From Saccoglossus kowalevskii (Eukaryota; Hemichordata; Enteropneusta; Harrimaniidae), in NCBI RefSeq assembly GCF_000003605.2, contig NW_003106595.1, positions 82,479 to 141,613 on the forward strand: 59,135 bases of DNA, written 5' to 3'. Each line of letters starts with the position of its first letter. The stretch's first letter is position 1. Under the pieces are notes generated by a model. The model searched no databases and was not told the DNA's origin. It saw only the letters and a program-made list of their open reading frames with translations. The position numbers and the translations under genes are program-made. Shown in pieces: positions 1 to 11,651 of this stretch.

Positions 1-2250
1 CCCTTTGCCCATCAGCTGGATATTCTACTGTAATTGTTGGTGCAATTTCAACATCCATTTGACTATCCATTTCAGCAGATTCAGGTGTGAGTGTAGGTTT
101 GATTTCATCCTCAGATGCAATAACAGCATCCTTGATGGCATCATCACTATCTTTTTGCTCATCAGCTGGATATTGTACTGTAATTGTTGGTGCCAATACA
201 ACATTAATTTGGCCATCCGTTTCACCAGATTCAGGTGTCATGGTGGTTTTGATTTTATCATCAGCTAGAATGACAGTGTCCTTGACTATATCATCACTAT
301 CTTTTGTCTCATCAACTGGATATTCTACTCTCATTGATGGTGCAATTTCATCATCCATTTGCTTATCTGTGTCAGCAGATTCAGGTGTCAGTGTTGGTTG
401 GATTTCATCCTCAGATGCAATAACAGCATCCTTGACGGCATCATCACTATCCTTTTGCTCATCAGCTGGATATTGTACTGTAATTGTTGGTGCAATTTCA
501 ACATCCATTTGCCCTACAATTTCTGCAGATTGAGTTGTCAGTGTGGGTTTGATTTCACTATCAGATGGAATAATAGCATCCCTGACTGAATCACCACTAT
601 CATTTTTCTCATCAACTGGATATTCTATTGTCATTGATGGTGCAATTTCATCATCCATTTGCCTATCCGTGTCAGCAGATTCAGGTGTCAGTGCGGTTTG
701 ATTTTATCCTCAGATGCAATAACAGCATCCTTGACGGCATCATCACTATCGTTTTGCTCATCAGCTGTAAATTCAACAGTAATTGTGGTGCAATTTCAAC
801 ATCCATTTGCCCATCAATTTCCGCAGATTCGGGTGTCATTGTGTGTGTGATTTCACTATCAGATGGAATAATAGCATCCCTGACTGCATCACCACTATCT
901 TTTTTCTCATCAACTGGATATTCTACCGTCATTGATGGTGCAATTTCATCATCCACTTGCCTATCTGTGTCAGTAGATTCAGGTGTCAGTGTAGGTTTGA
1001 TTTCATCCTCAGATGCAATAACAGCATCCTTGACGGCATCATTACTATCTTTTTGCTCATCAGCTGGATATTGTACTGTAATTGTTGGTACAATTTCAAC
1101 ATCCATTTGCCATACAATTTCTGCAGATTGAGATGTAAGTGTGGGTTTGATTTCACTATCAGATGGAATAATAGCATACCTGACTGCTTCACCACTATCT
1201 TTTTTCTCATCAACTGGAATATTCTATTGTCATTGATGGTGCAATTTCATCATCCATTTGCATATCCGTGTCAGCAGATTCAGGTGTCAGAGTAGATTTG
1301 ATTTCATCCTCAGATGCAATAACAGCGTCCTTGATGGCATCATCACTATACTTTTGCTCATCAGCTGGATATTCCCTTGTCATTGATGGTGCCAATACAA
1401 CATTAATTTGGCCATCCGTTTCACCAGATTCAGGTGTCAGTGTAGGTTTGATTTCATCTTCAGATGCAATAACAGCATCCTTGACGGCATCATCACTATC
1501 TTTTTGCTCATCAGCTGGATATTCTACTGTAATTGTTGGTGCAATATCAACATCCATTTGCCCTACAATTTCATCAGCTACTGTCATTGATGGTGCATTT
1601 GCAAAATTCATTTGCTTGTGCAGTTCAGCAGATTCAGGTGTTGGCGTGGGTGTGATTTTATCATCAGATGATATAATTGTGTCCTTGACTTCATCATCAC
1701 TATCTTTTTTTGCATCAGCTGAATATTCTATTGTCAATAATGGCACACTTGAAACATCTATTTGACTATCCATTTCAGCAGATTCAGGTGTCAGTGCGGG
1801 TTTGATTTCGTTCTCAGATAGAATAACGGCGTCCTTGATGGCATCATCACTATCATTTTGCTCGTCAGCTAGAGAGTCTAATTTCATTGATGGCGCAATT
1901 ACCACATTAATTTGCCCATTCATTCCAGCAAATTCTTGTGTCATTGTAGGGTTGTCTTCATCAATTACCACATCCATTTGCCCATCAATTTCTGCCGATT
2001 GAGATGTCCGCACTGCCGGTGTGATTTTATCATCAGATGCAATAATAGCATCCTTGATTGCATCATCTCTATATCTATATCTTTGCTCATCAGCTGGATA
2101 TTCCACTGCCATTGATGGTGCAAATACAACATTAATTTGGCCATCCATTTCAGCAGATCCAGCTGTCTCTGTGGGTTTGACATTATCATCAGATGGAATA
2201 ATAACTTCCTTGATGGTATCATCACTATCCTTTTGTTCATCATTATCAAA
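1..2250 (-). repeat. Coding tandem repeat, 150 bp (50 residues), about 15 units
   Basis: The same block recurs every 150 bases inside the giant exon. On the minus strand a unit reads roughly [47 protein letters not shown]. From about 464 to 1362 two subtypes alternate, YPADEQ with ASED and YPVDEK with PSDS, making 300-bp higher-order units. Towards 2250 the units diverge and some are shortened. The repeat is strongly acidic and carries a likely casein-kinase-2 type DSDD and a TPES site in nearly every unit. Confidence 0.93.
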
Positions 2251-5200
2251 TCCAGGATCAGTCATTCTTTCAGCTGGTTCTCTCTTACTATCGCTCCCTG
2301 TTGGAAATACTTCAGTTTCACTTAGTAACTTTTTTGATTTCCTAGAAGTAGGTGTGGCTTTAGTTGGGTTACTCTTGTTTGGTTTCTTTTGCAGTGCGTT
2401 AGTACTTTCAGTTCTTTTTTTCTTTCTTGATGTCTCACCTTCAAGGAAGATAAAACTCGGCACTCTTGAAATCATTTTGCTGTCTTCTATAACATTTGAA
2501 GTTTCTGCATGTGACTTAATCCCCATCAATAATTCATCATGACTGACCAAACTAGTAGAGGTCAAAATTTGTTGGTCAAGTGGAATAGGGTGTGTGATTG
2601 TTCCTATTTCTGTTCCAGCAGATAACTCGTGATCAGCTTCCTGTGTAAACAAATCTGATCTAAGTGGCTCAGTTTGTGTCACAAAATACTGATCTTCCAT
2701 TGAGACAATTCTGTTATCCTGTGGATTTTGAATAATCATTGCTTCAAGACTGCCTTGATGGCTACAAGTTGAACTAGGTGAATGTTCACTCATAAGTACA
2801 TCTCCTGATATACTACTCATAGTCGGAATGTCCAATGTGTCACCAGGTTCAGATAGAATTATAATTGGAGAAGTTGACATCTCAGACTCCCGTAGTCCGG
2901 TTTGGGGTGCCATATCTAATGATGGTTCATTCCTCATGATATGTTCCACTTCCATATCAACATCTTCTGATGGTATTTCCTCAAGAATAATTATCTTGCC
3001 TGTTCTGGGTGTCAGTGGAGCTACTTCTTCATCGCTGACATATTGATCATCTTTGGATGTAAATTCAATATCATTGTGTTGGTCGCTTTCATATGGAAAT
3101 ATTGATTCATTGTTTGGTATATCCACTCTTTCTACGTCACCAACGTATGGTGTTGTGGCAATAACATTGATTTGACTGACTGAAGGATTTTGCTCTTCAT
3201 TACAGTGTGAAATATCTTCATGGTATTCCAAATATTTCATTCTTTCTTCTCTAACATTACTACTAAATGTGTCTTGACTGGTAATATCTGTGCCATATAA
3301 GCTATCACTGGAATGTTCAGTAATTAGTTCCATAGATAAGTGGTCTTTTAAACACTCAGGTAATACATCTTGTGTGAGTTTTACTTCATCCCCTTGTGAG
3401 AGTTTTACTCCAGATTTACCGGAACTCACTGTGCATACAGTAATATCATCTTCATGGTTGAGTGTTTTATCTTTATGAGTGGGAAGGTCCATTGATTCAA
3501 TGTATTGAGGTTCTTCTAAAGTGTGGGTAACTTCCCCAGTGTCTAAAGGTCTTTTAGTATAACTTATTTCATCTTCCTTATCAAACCCCTCTTTAACATA
3601 TTGCAACGATTCAGGTTTTATCTTATTATGCACTCCCATTGGAGTAGAGACAATTGTGGGATCATTCCTTTTTTCAGTATGGTATTCCTCAACAAGTGGT
3701 GTGTCAAAACATGAAATAATGATAGAAGGATCTTCACACTGAGTTTGATCATTATGATGTCTTAAGATATCATGCTCATGCTTTGATTCTTTAATGTATG
3801 ATCCATCTTCTGCCATGGTGTCACTGCAAATGCCAGCATCTAAACCACCATCCCTTTCATGTTCTTTAGCAATATCAGCATGACTCATTTTAATTTTGTT
3901 TAGCATCTCTTGATCGTTATCTTCTAGACTATCTGTAGGAATCTGTGTTGGTTGATTATAGTCAACTGATTTATCTTCTGCATCGATGCCACATAATTCA
4001 GAAACTTTAACTTCAGATGGAAATTGTTCCTCACTCTTGGCCTTTTGTTGCGCAAACTCATTTTTCATACTCGAGAACATTCCTGTTTGTCCAATTACTC
4101 TAAGTGACTCTACACTTCCATAGGAAGGTTCATGTTGCATATAGTGTACACTAGGACAGTACAAGGTATCTGCCGACTTTGACATCTCTCTGATTTCTGT
4201 TTTGGCAGTAGGGAATGCAAAAGCTCTTTGAGTAACACTTGGGCTTCCAGCAGGGCTTTTGATTGTGAATTTCTTTTTAACTTGCTCTGTTGTTCTGGTA
4301 ATCAAGCGTTCTTGAAGTTCCCTTGTGACGGTGGCTCGCCTACCTAATGTTACCTGTGAAACTAGGGCTGCAGGATGTATTTCAACAGCTACAGATTTGC
4401 TTATAACTGAAGCAGTCATTTCAACATGGGTGACGTGTTGTTGTTCTGAGCTAATAGTATGTATCAATTTATTCTTGTTTGTTTTGTGTGTGATGGATGA
4501 AGTTTGTCCTTCCTCAATAATTCTCTCTTGAGCAAATGAATACTGATTATCCCTGATTCCATGAGAAGGAGCTTCAGCATCTCCACCAAAGCCTCTATAA
4601 CCTCCACTTTCTTCACCATCCATACATCCAGTGTCCTCTTGGTTCAGTTTTGCAGCATCCCGCCTTGATCTTGGTGATAGCTGTTTCCCTGAATCACCAG
4701 TCATATCAGATTCGTCTTTTTGTTTCCCAGTATGTCCTTTTCCAGCTCCAGCATCTGCTGGCTGGTGTCCAGGCCCCATTTTATCTCCTTTACCACTAAT
4801 TTCCCCTTCGAAAATTACATCTTCTTCTTCACAAGCTTCAGCTAACTTTTCCTGAAGCTTTGGAGATTGACATTGCTTATCATTCTTTGTTTTTTCTTCT
4901 GTAGGGGACAAACTATTAGTTACTGGTCGACTACGCTTCTCGTACATAGGCAAACAATCTAATGACAAGTTTGTTTGTGAAAGATCAAGCGTATCAGGTC
5001 TCTTTATCATTTGGTGGGGATTTTTGTTTCTCATTTCTATTACTTTTTCTTCATATTCAAGCACATCGACAGATAATCCTTTTGTTTCATTTGATGAAAC
5101 ATGTCTCTGATGTTCTGTATATATGTTGCTTTTCATGCCACAATCTTCAGTCTCTGTTCGTGGAAATGAGGATGCCTCCTTCAAAACTGATACCCCATCT

Positions 5201-8200
5201 ATTGCTAAACGGGCATCAAATTCAGATGACCTGTTCATTTCCCTCTCACTATCTTGATGATCAAATGCTGATGGTGACTTATCAGAGGGTTCGTCACAGG
5301 ATTGCACTGTTTCAATAAACGGGTGAAGAATTTGTCCACTGCATAATTCAGTTTGTGTGGACTCCAAGAAAGCAGGTACTCCTTGAAAAGGTTTGGGAGT
5401 CTTATTTGGTTCAGTGGTATTATTCAAAATTGAACATGTGACACTCATGTCCTCAGCTGAAATAGTTTGTGGATCAGCGATATCATGGGCTGTATGATGT
5501 ATTGATGTGTTTTCACTAGTTATATGTTTTGACATTTTCTCAACTTGGTTGTCATCAGCAACTAATTGGTCATCTGACATATGACCATCATCTCCATCAG
5601 CTGTATCCAGTTCATCATATATGTCAGTAGATGATATTTGATCTGCATTTTGAGTTCCATTATTCATGCTACATTCTATGTCAAAATCTGTGTTGAATAT
5701 GTGGTCAAAAATCTTTTTTTGAATATTACTTTGAGACATGGTATTGAGATCCATAGCTTGAAGACTTAGTTTATTCTCCTGATTGGACATCTTAGTTTGA
5801 TCGAATTGCACTGTTTCTGATATGTCATCAACTACTGGGTCTGTGGGTTTCACAGCTGCGTTTATGCATGCAACAGCTTTCTCAGCAGAAGTTACATCAA
5901 CATCAACTGTAGATTCAACAGACAAGGGTGTTTTTTCAGTGACAGGATTTCTTGAAACAAATATATTAGGTTGTGGCTCACCAGATAGCAATGTTGGGAA
6001 TTCTTCAGCGACATATGATGATGGACATTCATGCAAGTTCCCAGGAAATTCAACATTAGGTGATGAACCATCTTTTTGGAGTTGTTTTGTTAGTAATTCT
6101 TTTATTTCAGGGCTCACATTGTTATCATTTCTCTCATGTAGAGATGCATCATTAGGTGCTAATCCCAAGGTGCCAATGTCCGACTGATGAGGCTGTTGAT
6201 GATTCTCATTCTGACAAACTAAATGCTGGTCAGCTGGATAGCATGTTGTATCTGAGACAGTTACCTGGTACACATCCTGATCAGCAACAAGTATATCAGT
6301 CTCATCTTTAGTTTCTGCCTGCAGATGTTTTGAGTGTCTGGTAATATCCACTGAATCTTGTTTCTCAAATTTTGATATCTGAGATAGGACTTCTGCATTC
6401 ACCAATTTCAACTTATGTGGCACCAATGTTGTCGAGGATTCAACTGCACTTGTGCTATGATCATTTTCTAGGTTACCAACAATGGCTTGATAAAGCTCAC
6501 ATTTACCTGTCACTGCAAATTGATCAGCTTCATGATTCGGAATGGTCGTTTCAACTTTTGCAAATGGCAATGTGGTGGATTGTAATGTTAATTGAGGTAG
6601 ATTCAACTGATCTTCAGTACTAATAATGATTTCCTGTTCAGCATTTCTGTTTACACCGGGAACACCCACGACACATACCTTCCCAGAAGGTAATGTACTT
6701 GAATATTCAATGATTCTGTCAGGGTGTTCTGTTTCAAATGTCATTGCAGTATTTTCTTTTCCTTTTGGAACATTGTCATCCACATCACCACAAGCAATAT
6801 CAGGTACTTTGACCATTGAAAAAGTGCCTTCTTTGTACTCTGGATATGTCTGCAAATGATGAGCATGGAGGTCATTTGGTGTCGATATTATGCCTGGCAG
6901 TGTTGAAATGGCATTTGCTGGCTTTTGTATGAAAGATGCATCTACGTCTTCTTCATTTTCAGAATTCAAATTATGATGCAGTGTAATATTTTCTTTTACA
7001 TGATGTGGCAAACTGGCAACATCATACTTCTCAGCAATGTTGTCTTCTGGACTGGGCACACTTAAAATAACATCCTTACAAGTGGCAACACATTTGTTGC
7101 TTTCTGAATTAGCTGCACCCGGATTATCTAGATGTTTGACATATGAATCATCTGAGAGAGCTTGCATGGGATGACTCTGGATTTCAGCTACTACAAATGC
7201 TGGACTTTCACTTTCTATTTGATCTGGCTCATGTGCTATATGAATTATGATTTCATCCCCTTCTATTGTACTATTCAGCTCTTCTGTGTCATCAGTGTCA
7301 TGAGAAGATGGCTGGCTTGTACTATCTGATTCAGCACCTTTATTTTCACCACTTACAGAATCACTGTATTCATCAGATTCTTCTTCCAGAATAGCTAATC
7401 GGTCATCCAGCATATCTCCAACAACATATGAACCTGTATCTGTTGACGATGTAAGAGAGTCAACAGAAACACTTGAATTGTCATCATCTGAAGAATCAAT
7501 ATCTTCTTTAACACCAACATACTCAACTTCACATGGTGACACATCTTCGATGGTGTGAACCATTTTTTCATACAGCATACTTGACTCATCACAGTCTGTT
7601 GGATCAGTTTGCGAGGTACCAGTCTTAATTGATGATGCTGTAAGATATTTTGCTCTTGCAACTCGCCTACCAACTTGTTTATGTTTTACATCTGACGTGT
7701 GGGTGGCCTTTCCTTCACTATTAACCATTTCAATTGAGCGTACAGTCTCAGATTCCAACTGATTTACTGACATCTGCTGTACAGCTTGGTCCAAATCAGT
7801 GTTGATGAGTTCATTTTGTGTTTGAGAAATATAGCCCTGTTTGTGCTCTCGAAGTTTGGGTTCTGCATCTTCACTCTTTACCAGCACACTTGTAGCAATA
7901 GAATGAGCTTGACTAACAGTTCCATGGTTGACTTGTAAGGCTGAACTGCCATTAGCTACTGCATCTGAAGATGACTTTACATGCATGTTATCCACAATAT
8001 TATTTTTCACCAATTCAGATATAGTAAGATCTTCCAAGTTAGAAGCAGCATCTACATCTACCTTTTTCTTTTTGGGTGGAGTTAAACCAGTTTCAGCTGA
8101 GGTATTTGGTCCTGAAGAGTCGGATTTCAAAGACTCCATCTCAAGTTTCCAATGTCTCTTGTTAGAAAAGGAAGAGTCAAATAACTCTGTTCCAGATAGG

Positions 8201-11200
8201 TTGTTCATTGCAGTGACATCCTCAGCATGGCACAGTGAAGATTCTTCAGTGTTATTGGTCAGTACTGTGTCTTTCACAAAATGTGATACGTCTTCAATAC
8301 CACTAGCAAGATCATCAACATTCTGAACAAGTTCCACTGAAGGGGTAACATCAAAGACAGTAGATTTCATGTTTGATACATTGTACTGATTAGTGTTCAG
8401 GGAAATAGTATTGTCACTATCTGCCATACTAGTTTCAAATTTACATGAATAATTAGCATTCAATGAATACTCCAATTGAGCACCATCGAGATGACCTACT
8501 TCCGATGTTAAACCTGGTACAGGCAGTGTCTTACTAATGGCTTGGTCCAAACAATCAGTAACATTGTTGACAGGAGCAACATTTGCATAATCACTCACTG
8601 AATTATCAAACTGCTGTTTTGACTCCAAGTCTGTATTTTCATCACCTGGTCCAGATACAGCTTGCAAAGAGTATTCCTCACTGAATGATATTGTTTGGAT
8701 TTCATTTGACTGGATAACATAATGCGTATCTGTTGTATCTTCAGACGTATTCAATGAAGAGATGTCAGGCTCGGTCTTATCTTTTGCAATTTCAAAGCTG
8801 CATTTCTTCATCACATCTCCATCTGGTACTGCAACAGAATCATTGATAGAAAGATCTTGCCTATCAAATGCATCGATTAAGCCATCATCAGTTTCAGCTG
8901 GAGATCTATAAATAACAGTCTCAACAGATGTGTCAGTGTCCATGGTTGATGATACACTTTGTTCATGCTCACTGTCTTCTATTTGTTCAGAAACAAATTG
9001 AGGAAGTGTTTGTAAACTGTTCTCTGGACTGTCAGCGGCTGTATGAGTTTTCATATCATCTTCAATTGAAGAAATGTCAGTGTTAACTATTGTTGGAATG
9101 TTCCTGTTTTCTGTGGATATAGGTGACATGTTTTCTTCAATATGGTGAGGAGCACAAGATGAAAATCCTGGGAGTAACTGTGAGACCTCAGTCTGAATAC
9201 TATTATCACTAATCATATCTGCAAGCACTTCTGTGTCACCGAATGTAACCTCACTATCTAATGATCTAACATCACCCTTCCCCCTTGGAATATATATACC
9301 CTCAGCTATTGTACATCTACTACCTGTCATTTTGGCAGAAACTAGACCAGCATATTTAAGCTCTCTCTGTTTACCTACGCTCTCAGTGGGAGAAGTATCA
9401 CCGATACTCCCAGTTTCTAATTTTGATGTAGTTGTTGAAACTATATCTGCTCTGTGCTCTACACATTGTTTTGGGTAGGACTGACTAGTTTTTGATAGTG
9501 AATGAACCTTTGAAGTTCTTCGTGAAATGGTCTCAGCCAATGGTCTCACTCCTTTCTTATGACTTTTACTTGAATTCCTATCATCAACTATTGGAATAGA
9601 AACAAAGATTCTACTATCTTCAGCTGACTCGTGTGGTGTTTCTATTCTATTATCTACAACACTCATTGCAGTTTGATTTTGATTAGCGAAAAGCATTCTA
9701 TTCATGGGTTTAACTGTATTCTCAGACAAACTGGATTCATTTGTTATTTTATCCCTTGGGGAAGTATTGCAGCTGTCATCTGATATGTTGTCATTAGCCT
9801 CAATGCTGTCAGCAGACATTTCACTTCTTGGATGTATGTGTGAAGGCAAGTTCCCTACAGTATTGACTGGAATGTTAAAACGAGGATCACCAACTTTTAT
9901 GTTTCCATCTTTATCCCTGTACATAAGAATCTCTGCTTCATCAAGAGAGCTTCCTATATTGAAACGTGTAGCCTCAAATTCGTGTGTGCCCATCAGACCA
10001 ACAGCTGAGTCAACACTTTCACAAAGTTCATACCTAGGTGGGCTAAATGGAGCACCGTCGATATTTGTGAATCGATATGGATCTTCCACATGCTTAAAGG
10101 TGAAATATCTACTTCTTTTAGACAAAGGTTCATTCACATCCTCTTCCAAAGAATCAGGTTCCTCCTCAGATAACTCATCCAGAAACCTGTCATCACCTTG
10201 TAAACTATCACAAGGATAGGGATCAGTACTTTGTGAACTATGTATCTCATCAAAGACTGAGTCAACACTTTCATAAAAACCTCTTGGTCTTTGTTGGAAT
10301 CCTTCAAATGGTAATCCCAAATCTTCTAATGAGTGTCCTCTCCTTGGCGAGGAAGAACTCTCACTCTCTGAAAGGAAACGCTGTCTCTGTTCATTTGTAA
10401 GATGCCAATCCACCTCAATATCAGATCCACTTGTGGTAGCATTTCTGGTCATTTGTTTGTGTGGTTTGCGTTTAGTGATGCGGGCTTTAATCTTTGTAAG
10501 AGGTTTTAAAACCTCAGAAGTCTTCTTGGGTTTTCTCTTCTGAAAATGTTTTTGTTTCTCTAGTGGAAATGAATTCCTACTCCTCTTCAAAGGACTTGAT
10601 GGTTCATGATATGTTTTCTTTGATACATTTTCATCAGGCTCTGTCTGAGCATCAATGCTGACGAAACCAGGCATTGCGTCAACTCCACTATCTTTTGTAA
10701 ATAGTGTTGGACTTAAACTTCTACTACGTTGTATTGCTTTATCCACAAGTTCTGTCACAGGAGTCTGACAAGCTATATCAGTCGTACTGAAAGACAACTC
10801 TACTCCTTTCAATCTGACAAGCTGTTTCTTTGACCAAGCACTTGATGCACATCCACTTCCTCTAGAAGGCCTGACATGGCCCTTATTTTTATTGTTAAAT
10901 TCACTAGGTCGGTTCCCTAAAGGAAAAATTTGACGGCTTATTGTGCCATCTTCTCTTGATTTCCTAGCCAAATATCCTCTTTCTGTGTAATGTCCTCTAT
11001 CAGGCTTATTCCATGAAATAACTTGTCCATACTCAACATTTTTTCGGTGGAGAAAATTAAATTTTGTTCCCTGGGGTGAAGAATAAAGTCTGCTGAACAC
11101 ACTGCCATTAGATAAACTACTATCTGAGTTATTCTGATTAGTCTTTGAAGTTGACTCATGCGGATACACAAGCCGCTTAGGTTTAGCACCATGTTTTGAA

Positions 11201-11651
11201 GCCATGCTCTCCTCTTTATCAGTCATAGCTTTTCTATGATTGTTAATGTTCCGGCTCCTCTTACTACCCATTCTACAGTCTATATCAGCAGGACTCAGAT
11301 GTTGTCTATGAGGTTTCCTTTTATGCACATTTTCTGCACTTTCTATTGCTCTCAAATGGTTCTCAACAAGCTTGATGCGTTCACTGTTTGCTTTTTCCTG
11401 CTTTTCAAACTTAGTGCTCTTTCTCTTGATGCGTTCCTCAGCTTTTTTCTGTGACCTTTTCTGCAACAGTTCAATGTTTGCGATACGTTTCATTCCTACT
11501 TCTTTACTATCAAGTTCCTTCACATTAACTTGTGCAGTTTCCAGAACATGTGACAATAATATATCCGTTTGTGTTTCCACTGCAGTGGCAGTCTTTTTCC
11601 CTGACATGATGTCTTTAAGATTATCCAGCTCCTGTGACAATCTCCGTGTAC
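1..11651 (-). CDS. Giant tail exon, at least 11.65 kb, open at the left edge
   Basis: The acceptor is TTTCTTGTAG. The frame is open from 11651 to a premature TGA at 1210 that follows a single-base insertion, then continues in shifted frames to base 1. It begins with more coil ([18 protein letters not shown], then a K/R/E-rich run near 11370-11480) and a basic stretch. A long acidic, Ser/Thr-rich region of low hydrophobicity follows, probably disordered. Landmarks: the NLS-like PPKKKKVD near 8060-8080, a more ordered basic block with [14 protein letters not shown] near 4140-4300, a second basic patch [12 protein letters not shown] near 2400-2450, then 50-residue tandem repeats from about 2250 leftwards. 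No domain with a known fold was recognised. Human STARD9 also has most of its tail in one very large exon; a START domain would be expected beyond base 1. Confidence 0.92.

Noticed and set aside
87-1765. Several plus-strand open frames of 60-170 codons across the left repeat
   Set aside because: They are antisense shadows of the stop-free 150-bp coding repeat; the minus-strand frame joins a long homologous gene, and these do not.
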